Assembly (NCBI GenBank): GCA_946807835.1
Contig: OX327695.1
Location: 24,224,501 to 24,288,500, forward strand
Direction of reading: 5' to 3'
Length of the DNA: 64,000 nucleotides
From: Ailanthus altissimus
Lineage: Eukaryota > Streptophyta > Magnoliopsida > Sapindales > Simaroubaceae
Numbering within the stretch: the first letter of the stretch is position 1; each line of letters opens with the position of its first letter. Shown here in pieces: positions 1 through 11,590 of this stretch. The notes beneath the pieces are model-generated. The model saw only the letters and a list, made by a program, of their open reading frames with translations. It did no database searches and was not told the DNA's origin. The translations under genes and the position numbers were made by a program.

Positions 1-1009
1 AAGTTATTACTATTATACATTACATATTGTTCATAATCATTTCTATTGATTGATTAAAATACCTTAGTAGTTTATTTATAGTTATAGAACTATCAACAAG
101 GTCCTACTTAGTCTTACTAAAGTAATTGGTACAAGTATTGCATTGAGTGAACTTGTCTTTCAGTCAATAGCAGCATACATGTTACTTCTCTAAAATTTTG
201 AATCTCTTGTCATTTAAGGTTAGCAAATCTTATAGGACTCAGAAGTTAAGATATTTTTCTGTTATAAGTGACATATATATATATATATATATATCTCTTT
301 CTCACATAAAAGTTTAAATCTTGCCTAATGGAGAGAATGAGACATCTACAAGGTACAATAAAGAATGTTGAATCTGTATCTCTGCTTGGAAATACACCTT
401 TGCTTTAGTTGTAGTTTAGGAAGATCTGGATAATAGTGAACCTGGATAAAATGGGGGCAGGATGCGAAATGTTTCTTGCAACTAGGCTACTTGGTGGTTG
501 TCTGGCGGTCGAAGCAGCCAAGTAGGGAGGAGGGGGGGTTTGCGTTTGTTGGTGCTAGAAGGGAAAGAAGCAAGTAATTAAGTTATTACCATTATTCATT
601 ACATATTGTTCATAATCAGTTCTATTGATTGATTAAAATACCTTAGTAGTTTATTTATAGTTATAGAACTATCAACAAGGTCCTACTTAAGTCTTACTGA
701 AGTAATTGGTACAAGTATTGCATTGAGTGAACTTGCCTTTCAGTCAATAGCAGCATACATGTTACTTCGCTAAAATTTTGAATCTCTTGTCATTTATGGT
801 TAGCAAGTCTTATAGGACTCGGAAGTTAAGATATGTTTTCTGTTATAAGTGACATATATATATATATATATGTATATATCTTTCTCACATTAAAGTTTAA
901 ATCTTGCCTAATGGAGAGAATGAGACATCTACAAGGTACAATAAAAATGTTGAATCTGTATCTCTGCTTGGAAATACACCTTTGCTTTAGTTGTAGTTTA
1001 GGAAGATCT
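1..1009. repeat. Tandem duplication inside an intron of the CDCA7-like gene
   Basis: Two near-identical copies of about 430 bp lie head to tail: 1-427 and 580-1009, with a unit period of about 580 bp. Each copy carries its own (AT)n microsatellite (about 272-292 and 854-871), the same leader-like segment and the same end (…gtagtttaggaagatct). Differences are single bases plus microsatellite length, so the duplication is fairly recent. The 150-bp spacer (428-579) is present once and contains a run of G. Copy 1 begins at the window edge and may extend left. The segment precedes the first visible exon, so it is most likely intronic. No exon of the zinc-finger gene is recognisable in it. Confidence 0.85.
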
Positions 1010-1167
1010 TATTTTAGATACTATCAAAGTTTTTATTTCCTTGTATTAATCTATTATTCTTAGCACACCTGCAGATGAATCTAAGGTGCTTTATTAAGTA
1101 TCTATATCCCTGCCCCAAAAGAATTGAATTAATTTCACTTATCAAAGATGGAAATATTGTTTTACAG

Positions 1168-3044
1168 GCAAAAAACTCTTGGTCATCGAACTCACTGCTG
1201 CGAATGCAATATGGTACAAGGACAGTTCTGTGGAGATTGTTTATACATGAGGTATAATTTAAAAATTATTATTATTATTGACTTCCTTGGCATTTGTCCT
1301 CAGTCTGATTCCACAGTTTTGAGCTGTTGCTCATTTAATTTTAATTGTAAATCTCTTAATATTCTCCAGTAAAATAGTCACAAATACTATAATTGGTAAT
1401 TTTATATCTTACTCCACTTTGCATATGATGTATCATATAAAAGTAGACATGTCCTGCATTTTTCTTTCTGTGACATCTCATAGGTCTGGATTTTTCTTTA
1501 TTGGATCTAGCATAATCAACTTAGGGGCGATGAACTGACAGCATTATATTTTTGAATGTCAATATTTCCTTTTTATAGTACCAGAGTAAGTAATCCCTTT
1601 ATGATTGCCTCATGATGGAAGTAGTATTTCTTATAGAACTTGCAGTATAAATAACTTAAGCTAGCTTTGTGTCACTGCATGCAGATTGGATGTCGTAAGC
1701 TCATTCATTTCCATATTTCCACTCCTGTGGACACTGTAGCTAGATGCTGATCCAAACAATTTCCCAGCATCAGCTCTGTAATTTTTCTGGGCTTATAGAT
1801 AGCCAAGAATTAGAGAACATAAACTCCTTTGGCTAGTTATGATAATTATGATTCCGATCTTTATATTTATGTACATTATTCAAATAATTTTTGTATTTTC
1901 TGATACCTATTAAAGGTTCTATTAGATATATGGGTATAATTTCACAATAATATATCACCCCAGTTCTTTTGGGCTGTAATCTTGATCACATTTTCAGCTT
2001 GTGCTAGACTCACCCACTAACCTCATGGTGCTGAGAAGTTCACTGTATATTGAAGTTTAAGTTTAAATTATCAAATCCTTCAGATGTGCACAAAATTTTT
2101 AAAATCTAAATCCTGCCTTCATCCTTTTTTTTCACAATAAGAAAAATTATGTGCAGATATGGGGAGCATGTACTTGAAGCCTTAGAGAATCCAAATTGGA
2201 TTTGCCCTGTTTGTCGCGGAATTTGCAACTGCAGTTTGTGCCGACAAGCAAAAGGATGGTGTCCTACTGGCATTCTTTACAAGAAGGTTAATTCTCAACT
2301 GCAATTTGATGTTGTCTTGCCTGTTTTTCTTTGTCTATGTGAAAAAGTTGGAACTTACAATTTTTGTCCACCTTCCAGATATCGAGTCTGGGTTTCAAAT
2401 CAGTTGCACATTACCTCATTCAAACTCGACAGTCTCAAACAAATTTGGAAAAGAGTCCTGAGAGTATTAATCAAGCTTCTGCAAAAAGGTCGCTTTCTTT
2501 CTCAGACAGGAATGCATTGTTGCAGGATTCTTCCAAGGTCAATGAAAATCAGCTGGTAACATTAAAGCCTCAATCTAAAGACAGGAAAGATGATGACGAC
2601 TTAAATATTGATAAAGAGAACAGCATGCAAATTTCTCAGACAGGAAAGATGAAAGACAACGTACCACCTACAAACCACCAAACTTCTACAAAGAGATCAT
2701 TGCCCTTTTCAAATATTGAAGCAGAGTCTCAGAATATGAGTTTGAGCAAGGTTGACTTGCAAGTCCAGAATCACCTTGGATTATCAGAGCCTCGATTGGA
2801 AGATGAGATGGATGATGGGTTCAAATGTGAGCAAGAGAAGAAATTGCATTATACAGATAATGATAGTGATATTGCGTCAGAAAGTTGCCCAAAATCTAAA
2901 AAGAAGCGTGCTGCCATAGAACCAACCCCAGATAGTATAGCTGGCAGATTAAGACAGAGGCGTAGACAAAGTAATGGTCATGATGATGTGCAGTTAAGGT
3001 CAGTGGATCAGAAAAGTTCGGAAGGCAAGCAATATTTTATCTGA
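1168..3044 (+). CDS. CDCA7-like 4CXXC zinc-finger protein (3' part; 5' exons lie left of the window)
   Basis: Three exons join in phase: 1168-1251, 2157-2286 and 2379-3044 (stop TGA 3042-3044), all with AG/GT borders. The first visible exon begins with the last base of an Arg codon, so the CHQC-type start of the finger lies on an exon outside the window. The visible zinc finger runs from [14 protein letters not shown] through [21 protein letters not shown] and GWCPTG, the Cys pattern of the zf-4CXXC_R1 domain. It is followed by the [14 protein letters not shown] helix typical of the family. The last exon encodes a hydrophilic, charged, probably disordered tail with two 'KRSL(S/P)FS' repeats and a basic KSKKKR stretch that could be a nuclear signal. 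Animal CDCA7 recruits the HELLS/LSH remodeler to hemimethylated DNA; a related role in DNA-methylation maintenance is inferred. The next gene downstream on the same strand is the PLP-fold gene. The reading frame may end early (see 3045-3325). Confidence 0.85.
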
Positions 3045-3325
3045 TAAAGAGAAAGAAACTACTATTACTGATGATCAAATTAGTGCATTAGATGGTAGTC
3101 CAAAACTTGAAAGCAAATCGCTGTTGCTACTGAAATGGAATAATGAAGTATTTCTGGAAGATGATGCAGATGGGAAAGCAAGTAGAAATTGAAATGAACC
3201 ATGGAAGTTCCACAAATCGTAGCATCGATAGTATAGCTAGATGATTGAAGACTAGGAACAAAATTGAAATGAACCATGAAGATGTCGGGTATAACATTGT
3301 TATTTTGTTGGCAACCTTGAGGTTA
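3045..3325 (+). pseudogene. Out-of-frame, decayed continuation of the CDCA7-like C-terminus
   Basis: Right after the TGA at 3042, codon-like sequence continues in a shifted frame (about 3032-3190, reading …[20 protein letters not shown]…). It then continues in a third frame (about 3170-3325) that repeats the theme 'DSIA(G)R' seen upstream at 2932-2946, in '[13 protein letters not shown]', but with a stop inside (TGA at 3241-3243). A short direct repeat, gaaattgaaatgaaccatg(g), occurs twice (about 3186 and 3264). The simplest reading is that the ancestral protein was longer and that one or two indels moved the stop upstream, leaving this as 3'UTR. An unrecognised intron is the alternative. Confidence 0.5.
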
Positions 3326-6300
3326 AAATTCTGTTGGTATTAGGGGGAATATTTGGTCCCGTTAAACGTATGCAGATTTGGATGTGCTCTACAGCATTTT
3401 CGAGTCCGTTAAATTTTAATTTGTTGTCATTAAATTTGGTAGGTTACTTGTAGGAACTACTAACTAGGAATGATATTTGACACTCTGGTTACTATTTAAT
3501 GGGTAACATCCTGAAGTATATTTTTGGTAATTTCAGTTTTTAATCTGCCTGACCTATCTTATGATCATGGATATTAATATTAGAAGATTCGTTATCTGTT
3601 CCACAGGAAGAAAAATTAACCCACATGGCAATTCTCATTTCTGAATTCTTTCTTCACTTCATTAAGTTTGATTATCACTTGCTTCAAAATGAAAAATATT
3701 GCAGAGCTTTGGAGTTTATTCTTTGGTCTCCTTGTGGTTAAAGATAATAATTTTGTTCCAGTCTTTATTCAGACGGATTATGAACTTGCAGTCTATATGA
3801 TTTTTAAGGGGGTTAACTCTGGACCATCCTCTCCTCAACATTACCTTAGCCTGTTAGTTTAAAAAGACTGCAACTCGATTATAGACTCTCAAGCTACTTG
3901 TAGTTTAAATGTAGTAGAGGTATTATTTCAATAGACTCTCCTCCCTCTTGTATTGCGCCCCCTCAACTATAAAGGATCAAGCCCTTTGGGCTAGACCGCG
4001 AGATATTCTTCGGCAGTTTGTTTATGTTTGGGCTTCTGTGCCGATGTAATGAAATGCAACAGCAAATTTCCCAGACTCTGGAACAACAACATGACTATGC
4101 GATTCAGTGCACTAATGGCAGAGTGAGTGACCCAAACACACACATCCAAATTCATTTAAGGTCAGGCCCAAACTAATTCAAAATGTCTTAAGAGCCAGCC
4201 CACATTGGCCAGATAAAGAGTACTTGAATCTTCTAATTCTAATGATGCATATTCTCCCAAGTAAACGCTTTTTCGATAGAACCCGGAAAGAATTGACATG
4301 AAAAGGATTAAAAGGGTAAAAGGTAAACCAAGATAAAACCCATAAAGGCAAAAGAAATGATTACAAAAAGAAGATTTACGATCAAAAATGAAGTTCTAAA
4401 CCCACTCCCATAACTTTAACAAAGCTTGCGTCCTCGTTCCCCCCTTAAAAAAGTTCATCATTAAACTGCATCGACCATAGACACCACTCCTCCCACTATG
4501 ACTATGCCCAATGCCCATTCTCAATTTTCAAAAAACAGAAGTGAGCGAGAGCGAGTGAGGGACAGTAAGCAAAGCATTTACTTCTTTTTCTTGTTGCAGG
4601 CATACATTCTTTTCCTCCTCCAGCTCCCATGCCTAAGCCTTTAAAGCTTGTTTATTTAGCACTTTAAATCATTTCAAAGCGTCCATTCTTGGGACTACAA
4701 TCTTTGTACTGTATATGAGGTTTTTGCTGGAGTTCCTTTGTTGCAAGCCTATAAAAATTCGTGGGTAAAAAGAATAAATGCAAACCAAGCTTTAAATTTT
4801 CTTCATCTTTTGCTCAGTTTCTTTGGTGCACAGTCGTGGCTTGATCAAGATAAAATTTTAATAGGCAAAAGATTGTTGATTTGACCATCATGAATCTCGA
4901 TCATCTAATGGACAACTAATAGTATCAGCATGCACGTGCTATCCACATTTGAAGAGTGTGTGATGATTGAATCTGCTTTAACACCAGAAGCATAATTTCT
5001 TTTGTCATATTATTTGTTTGAATGATGAGAGAAATTGCAAAACGTCACATAAATTTTATTATTCTTTTAAAAAAATAATGAAATAATATTATTGGTTTGA
5101 TTTGGTTTGTGCTTGTTTTCCTTCAAATATCAGAATGTGAAATCACGTTTTTAATTTTTTTTTTCTTTTAGTTGCTTGTTTTCAGCAGAGTTGTTTATTT
5201 TAAGCCAATTTAATAGTTGTTTGTTGAGATTTTAGTAAAGATTTTTTATTTTAATTTTTATTTCTATGTGCTTTTAAATCTCATATTCGTAATTGAATTT
5301 TTCAAGCCAAGCTATATATCTTATCCTCCTTGACGTGTGGGAGGCATAAATTGTCTTAGTAAAAACAATTATGAGAAATTCCTTTTTCCTTGGAAAAATA
5401 TTACATTTTAAAAAAAAAAATTTAAGAATGTAAATTATTACTCTAAAAAAAATCGATATAAATACAATAATTCAACATACGTGACATCTACCATACATCA
5501 TGTACGTAGAGTTAAAACTCCAAAAAAAAAGTATAAAAATTTTATTAACATTTTTATTTTGAATGTATTTGAAAGTATTATGTGAAATAATATTGTCCAA
5601 AAAATGAAAAACACTCTCGTATTTATTAGATAAAACATAGTAGTTTTATTAAATGTCAAAGACTTATTTACTAATGTCAAAGACTTTAATACCCAGAAAT
5701 TGATTATTTTTACAGAAAAAAAGGGACTCATATCATAGTCAAACATATTGAAGTTGAAGGCACAATAATAGAAGGAAAAATTATCATGGGAAGCTTTACA
5801 TGGTCAATAAAGAAAAAAGATGGACGATAAATCTCAATTCAAAAATCAAAAGGCATTTCCCATTCTTCTCCCTAGCTTGGGATCAACGCAGTACTAATAA
5901 TTCTTAATGACTTTTTACTAATAACACCCCCTCATCCCATAAGGTCCAAATTTTGTATAGGATCTGCCAATATCAACTTAAGTACTTAATCAAAAAGTTA
6001 ATTAAAATTGATTAGGAGAATGCTTTGGACAAAAAAATGTCTTGTTCCAAGTTCCAAACCATCATGTCATTTACAATTTACCCCATCAAAAGGAAGTAAA
6101 AACAAAAAAGATAAATAAATAACAGATTAATGTTGAGCCTCGAAATATGCACACAGTGGTTATGTGCCAGCTTTTTTCTTTTTTGACTTTGCCGAGCTTT
6201 TGTCAATTCGCCATTGCTTTGCTCCCTCCAAATAAAAAAAAGACTTGAACTGTAATTTTAGCCACTTGGCCCTTCTCTTGAGGAAAAATCTGGGGTTTTG

Positions 6301-7884
6301 TGCCCGAGTTCGGCTTCTTATGAAATGGAATCCAAAGGGGTGGGTTTGTATGGTATATTTTGTACTTCTGTCTTGGGTTGGGTTGCCATTGATGAGATTC
6401 ATCCTTGAGACCGTTTTCAGTAATCATCAATATTGTGATTAATTATTACTAGTCATATCACAAATATAATGTCATAAGTCATCAAAAAGGTATTATCCTC
6501 TTGATATTAATGCACTAAACATAACATTAATTCTTCTTGCCAGTGGCCAAATTATAAGAGCTGCCCAAGTAAAAATTTCTACTATATAGCCTATAGTACT
6601 GTCTTTGGGATGGGGATGGGGATGGGGATGGCCTTGCATTTCAGATGTCCACCTATTAATGGTGGGAAATTAAGATTCTATTGTCTATGACCTTTAGCAG
6701 TGTGTACATATCACTTTAAATTCAACAAAGTGCAAAGAATTAAAAAGTGGGTTGTCTTTTTGGCTGATACATTTTATAGTGTGTGTTTTAAGTATCTCTT
6801 GACTTTTACCTTGACAGGAATTAATATAGCAGATAAAAGTGCTACTGCTATGACATCCCAGGCTCATTTTACATTAACATTCTTCTTTTTATCTATTAAT
6901 TTTGGAACCAAACATTCTATCTTTAAAAGCCTTTTTTTTCCTTTCTTTCTTTTTTTTTTAAATACCGAGAAATTGTTTGTAAGAGTTGACTATAATGTCC
7001 AATTTTGTTTTCGTTTATTTATGGACTAAAATGTTTTAAAAATAAAAGGAAACGAACGACCAGAGTGATTCTGCATGCTACTTGGTGTGCCCATCAATAA
7101 TATAAGACTTTGCTCAGCATCATTTTGTCTTCTTTCCCAAAAAATAAGGATAATTATCTTAGTCCTGACCTGGACAAAGCCAAAGCAAATTAAAATACTC
7201 ATCACCTGCACCTATATACATAAGTACCAAATTTTGTCCATTAAAAAAAAAAAACACTTTGTCACCAGAAATTTTTTGGATTTAAGCTTTAATGTTTTAT
7301 TTTAAAATTTCTAAAAACTATGTTAAAAATCTTAGATTTGATGGGCAAATAATATTGAATGTGAATAATGAACAATGAAGCCAAATCAAATTTCCCAAAA
7401 ATGTCAACAATAAGAAAAAATATATTTAAAGGTAAAAGACAATATGTTATGTGGCCCTTGCTTAAAACTAGTTCATGAGTCAAATGAAGAAAGCTAAAAA
7501 TTCCAGTAAAGAAATGGAAACAATTTAAATCCAACATGTAGTTGAAAGCAAATTGAGAGATTTACGATGAAGGATTCAACAAACAACAGTGGCTTGTGGT
7601 CGAATTGGACCTTGTAGGAGTTGCCTTGTTAGACAGAAAACAGCTTTTACAAGCCAGCTGATCATTTGACTTTTAGCTGGTGTTCATAGGATAGGAAGCC
7701 CTTTTTTGAAGGGTCCCACTAAACCAATCAAATAATTATAAAATAATGTCAAATTAATTAAAAAAACAAAAAACTGAAATAAGTAATTTTTTAAAAAAAA
7801 AACAGTAACAGCATTTGCATTTGGTTTGTGAAAGTCAATGTCCTTTCTCACTGTTTGTTAAAGAGAGGTTATTTGTGTGAGATT
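3326..7884. other. Intergenic spacer between the zinc-finger and PLP-fold genes
   Basis: About 4.5 kb of mostly AT-rich sequence with no reading frame I can recognise. It presumably holds the polyadenylation region of the upstream gene on the left and the promoter of the PLP-fold gene on the right. The only distinct structures I see are the (GGGGAT)n block at 6607-6631 and long A/T homopolymers. A patch of more balanced base composition at about 6160-6440 has overlapping short ORFs on both strands but no family resemblance. Confidence 0.6.
6607..6631. repeat. (GGGGAT)4 microsatellite
   Basis: Four tandem copies of a G-rich hexamer. G4-spaced runs of this kind can form a G-quadruplex on the + strand, but nothing else here indicates a function. 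Confidence 0.85.
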
Positions 7885-8627
7885 TGAGAGAGAGAGAGCG
7901 AGAGAGAGAGAGAGTCAATGTGACTATGTGAGTGGTGTTATCAACAATACCAGGATGTTTTTGGATTTTACTTCTGGAAAAAACTTAAATGAGCATTTGA
8001 TGCATGTGTAGGGTTTCCTTAGCTTTTAATTTCTCCGTTGCAGTGAACACAGAGTGAGGGAGAAAGAAAGATTGAAACTTGAAAGAGAGAGATCAAAAAA
8101 AAGAGAGCTTGGTGTTTTTGGGTTTTTCAAAGCTGGAGTCTTTAGCTTTTTTTGTTAGACCATTTTCTTCTACATTCTTTTTTTTAAGTGTGTTGTCATC
8201 TCCTTGGTTGTGAGAGCTTCTTTGTAAATTTTGGGATCTGGGTTTTGGGTTCTAGGGTTTGAGACCTTGACTATCTCTTTCCTTATCTTTCTCTTTCACG
8301 GGGTTTTGACTCTCTTTCATTTGTTAATTCTTGGGGCCTTCTGAGGGTTTTCACCTGAAATTTGTTAAGTTCTATCCACTGATTTACCCGTGTCAACATT
8401 TCTGGGTTCTTTTCTGGTAAAATTGTAACCTTGTTGCTGGTTTCTAGAAGATTTTCAATCTTAGGGCTTTCTTGATTTGGTTCAAGATCCATTCTTTTTT
8501 TATGCTTTCTGGGTTTTGGGTTCTTATTAGATGGGCTAAAAAGTGAAAAGTTTAGGTCTTTTTGTTGGATTTTAGCTGGTTTCCATTTTGGGTTTTTGTA
8601 AAGATTGATTTTTGAAGCCAATCTTTG
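7885..8627 (+). promoter_or_regulatory. Probable 5' leader/promoter-proximal region of the PLP-fold gene with GA-repeat
   Basis: A (GA)n tract (7885-7914, one interruption) and further GA-rich stretches (8055-8107) lie 520-740 bp upstream of the ATG, followed by T- and G-rich sequence with TTTGGGTTTT-like repeats up to 8627. GA-rich/CT-rich tracts are common in plant core promoters and 5' leaders and can bind BPC-type GAGA factors. No clear TATA box was fixed. The long leader may contain an intron, which I could not delimit. Confidence 0.4.
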
Positions 8628-11459
8628 ATGCATCTTTCACTGTGGAAACCGATATCTCACTGTGCTGCTCTATTCTTGGACAAGAAGAGCAGCAAGAAGA
8701 AAGATGGCTCTGATTCCACAGTGGATATCAAGAGGAACCAATCAAATCTTCGGAAGCTTGAAGAACACAGGCTTAGAGAAGCTCTTGAAGAAGCCTCAGA
8801 AGATGGTTCACTCTTCAAATCACAAGACATTGAATCCGAGTCCCAGGCTAATCAAGATGAGAGCTTAGGCAGATCAAGGTCGCTGGCAAGACTCCATGCC
8901 CAGCGTGAATTCTTGCGAGCAACTTCTTTAGCTGCAGAACGAATTTTCGAGACAGAAGAGAGCATTCCTGAGTTGAATGAAGCTTTGTCAAAGTTCTTGA
9001 CAATGTATCCGAAGTACCAGTCATCAGAGAAGATTGATCAGTTGAGGGAAAATGAGTACTCACATTTGACGCCTAAGGTATGCCTTGATTACTGTGGATT
9101 TGGCCTTTTTTCATATGTTCAGACTTTGCACTATTGGGAGTCTTATACATTTAGTTTGTCTGAGATAACTGCAAATTTGAGTAATCATGCTCTTTATGGT
9201 GGTGCCGAGAAAGGAACTGTTGAACACGACATAAAGACTAGGATAATGGACTATTTGAACATACCTGAGAATGAGTATGGCCTTGTTTTCACTGTCAGTA
9301 GAGGGTCTGCTTTTAAATTGTTAGCTGAATCATACCCTTTTCACACCAACAAGAAGTTATTGACAATGTTTGATTATGAGAGCCAATCTGTGAACTGGAT
9401 GTCTCAGTGTGCTAAAGAGAAGGGGGCTAAAGCTTACAGTGCATGGTTTAAATGGCCAACTCTTAAACTTTGTTCTACTGATTTGAGAAAGCAAATTTCA
9501 AATAAGAAGAGGAGGAAGAAGGATTCTGCTGTAGGTCTTTTTGTGTTTCCAGTCCAGTCTAGAGTTACTGGTGCTAAATATTCATACCAATGGATGGCAC
9601 TTGCTCAGCAGAACAATTGGCATGTCTTGCTTGATGCCGGATCATTGGGTCCTAAAGATATGGATTCACTTGGGTTGTCATTGTTCCGACCAGATTTCAT
9701 TATCACATCATTCTACAGGGTTTTTGGGTATGACCCTACTGGCTTTGGATGCCTTCTAATAAAAAAATCAGTGATGGGTAGCCTTCAGAATCAATCTGGG
9801 CAAACAGGGTCTGGGATGGTGAAGATTACCCCTGAATATCCTCTATATCTCAGTGATTCTGTTGATGATCTGGACAGATTGGCTGGAGTTGAAGATGAAG
9901 AGGTTGACCTGAATGGGGATAAACCATCTGAAATTCACCCAGGGTCACAGTTGCCGGCCTTTTCTGGCGCATATACATCTGCTCAGGTCAGGGATGTATT
10001 TGAGACAGAAATGGATCATGATAACAGCTCTGACAGGGATGGAACAAGCACCATATTTGAAGAAACTGAGAGTATTTCAGTTGGGGAAGTGATGAAAAGT
10101 CCAGTTTTCAGCGAAGATGAATCATCAGATAACTCATTTTGGATAGATTTGGGTCAGAGTCCATTGGGTTCTGATAATGCAGGTCAGTTGAACAAACAGA
10201 AAGTTGCCTCTCCCTTACCACCCCCTTGGTTCGGTGGTAAGAAGAATCACAAGCGGCTCTCACCAAAGCCATCATGGAAAATATATGGCAGCCCACTTTA
10301 TGATGACAAAGAAGTAAACCTAGGCCCTCGTGATGACCGCCATGTGCTATCATTTGATGCCGCTGTTCTATCAGTTTCGCAGGAATTGGACCGTGTTAAG
10401 GAGGTTCCTGAAGAAGAGCAATTTGAAGGAACAAGCAACTTCCGGAATAACAATAAAAGCCTGGATTATTCACATGTTCTTGAGATCCAAGAAGATGATG
10501 TCAGCAAGGATTCTACTGGGTTTATGTCCAATTCTTCCACAAATGGATCTCGCCTCAATAATTCAAGTTCTGCTTCACAGCATCATGGCCTAGCTAATGG
10601 ATTGACCTCTGAAATTTGCTCAGAGGTTAAGGAGAGTGCTATAAGAAGAGAAACAGAAGGTGAATTTAGGTTGTTGGGGAGGAGAGAAGGGAGTAGATAT
10701 ACAGGTGGTAGATTTTTTGGTTTGGAAGATGAACATCCTAGCAGAGGGAGGAGGGTATCCTTTAGCATGGAAGACAACCGTAGAGAGTGCCTAAGCCATG
10801 CTTTGGAGCCAGAAGTGTCTGCAACCAGCCTTGATGATGAAGACTACATCAGTGATGGAGAGTATGGTGATGGACAAGACTGGAACCGCAGAGAACCTGA
10901 GATTATATGCCGACATCTGGATCATATTAACATGTTAGGTCTCAATAAGACCACCTCCAGGCTGCGGTTTTTAATCAATTGGCTCGTGACCTCATTGCTG
11001 CAACTAAGGTTCTCTGGTTCGAATGGGGAGAGCAGAGCACATCTTGTTCACATTTATGGTCCAAAAATAAAGTACGAAAGAGGTGCAGCTGTTGCCTTTA
11101 ATGTGAGAGACAGAGAAAGGGGGCTGATAAATCCAGAGGTAGTTCAGAAGCTAGCTGAAAAAGAGGGCATCTCTCTAGGCATTGGTTTCCTTAGTCACAT
11201 ACGCATCTTGGATAGTCCACGACAGCAAGGTGGGGCTTGGAGTCTTGAAGACACTGCCCTGTGCAGGCCAATGGACAATGGCCGGCATGATGGAAAAGGA
11301 GGAGGGTTCATACGGGTGGAGGTTGTCACAGCTTCTCTCGGCTTCCTGACGAACTTTGAGGATGTCTACAAGTTGTGGGCTTTTGTGGCAAAGTTTCTTA
11401 ACCCGGCCTTCATCAGAGAGGGCACACTTTCAACTGTCGAAGAAAGCTCAGAGACATAA
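8628..11459 (+). CDS. MoCo-sulfurase-like PLP-fold protein, intronless, 943 aa
   Basis: A single uninterrupted reading frame. The start is ATG 8628; the in-frame TTG just before it is not used. The N-terminus [16 protein letters not shown]… is what I recall for Arabidopsis At4g37100/At2g23520. Domains: a charged N-terminal stretch (about 18-80); a NifS/aminotransferase class V-like fold at about 140-400, with [18 protein letters not shown] (220-227) and the cofactor-facing Asp of 'LLDAGS' (Asp336); a long acidic, Ser-rich linker (about 420-720); and a conserved C-terminal block from about 760. The position that carries the Schiff-base lysine in true sulfurases (SFYK-FG-PTG) reads [12 protein letters not shown], with Arg364 in its place. 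Classical PLP chemistry is therefore unlikely although the fold is kept. The family function is not known to me, and the name 'sulfurase' should not be taken literally. The downstream gene on the other strand is the oligopeptidase-like gene. Confidence 0.93.
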   Translation: MHLSLWKPISHCAALFLDKKSSKKKDGSDSTVDIKRNQSNLRKLEEHRLREALEEASEDGSLFKSQDIESESQANQDESLGRSRSLARLHAQREFLRATSLAAERIFETEESIPELNEALSKFLTMYPKYQSSEKIDQLRENEYSHLTPKVCLDYCGFGLFSYVQTLHYWESYTFSLSEITANLSNHALYGGAEKGTVEHDIKTRIMDYLNIPENEYGLVFTVSRGSAFKLLAESYPFHTNKKLLTMFDYESQSVNWMSQCAKEKGAKAYSAWFKWPTLKLCSTDLRKQISNKKRRKKDSAVGLFVFPVQSRVTGAKYSYQWMALAQQNNWHVLLDAGSLGPKDMDSLGLSLFRPDFIITSFYRVFGYDPTGFGCLLIKKSVMGSLQNQSGQTGSGMVKITPEYPLYLSDSVDDLDRLAGVEDEEVDLNGDKPSEIHPGSQLPAFSGAYTSAQVRDVFETEMDHDNSSDRDGTSTIFEETESISVGEVMKSPVFSEDESSDNSFWIDLGQSPLGSDNAGQLNKQKVASPLPPPWFGGKKNHKRLSPKPSWKIYGSPLYDDKEVNLGPRDDRHVLSFDAAVLSVSQELDRVKEVPEEEQFEGTSNFRNNNKSLDYSHVLEIQEDDVSKDSTGFMSNSSTNGSRLNNSSSASQHHGLANGLTSEICSEVKESAIRRETEGEFRLLGRREGSRYTGGRFFGLEDEHPSRGRRVSFSMEDNRRECLSHALEPEVSATSLDDEDYISDGEYGDGQDWNRREPEIICRHLDHINMLGLNKTTSRLRFLINWLVTSLLQLRFSGSNGESRAHLVHIYGPKIKYERGAAVAFNVRDRERGLINPEVVQKLAEKEGISLGIGFLSHIRILDSPRQQGGAWSLEDTALCRPMDNGRHDGKGGGFIRVEVVTASLGFLTNFEDVYKLWAFVAKFLNPAFIREGTLSTVEESSET

Positions 11460-11501
11460 GATCTGAAGTGGCAACAGATGACCTTATTCTGGTTTGAAGA
11501 A

Positions 11502-11590
11502 GATGGAATCTCTTGTGCCTGGAAAATCATTTGCGGAGCATCTGAGATGGAATGTCTTGTGCCCGGAAAATCATTTGGGGAGACATCTGA
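11502..11590 (+). repeat. 44-45-bp tandem duplication in the 3'UTR of the PLP-fold gene
   Basis: Two adjacent units, 11502-11545 and 11546-11590, share gatggaat-tcttgtgcc-ggaaaatcattt and end in catctga. They differ at four positions. They start 43 bp after the stop codon. Confidence 0.85.

Noticed and set aside
6160..6442. Overlapping short ORFs on both strands with balanced base composition
   Set aside because: No domain, no splice context and no similarity that I recognise; left as intergenic.
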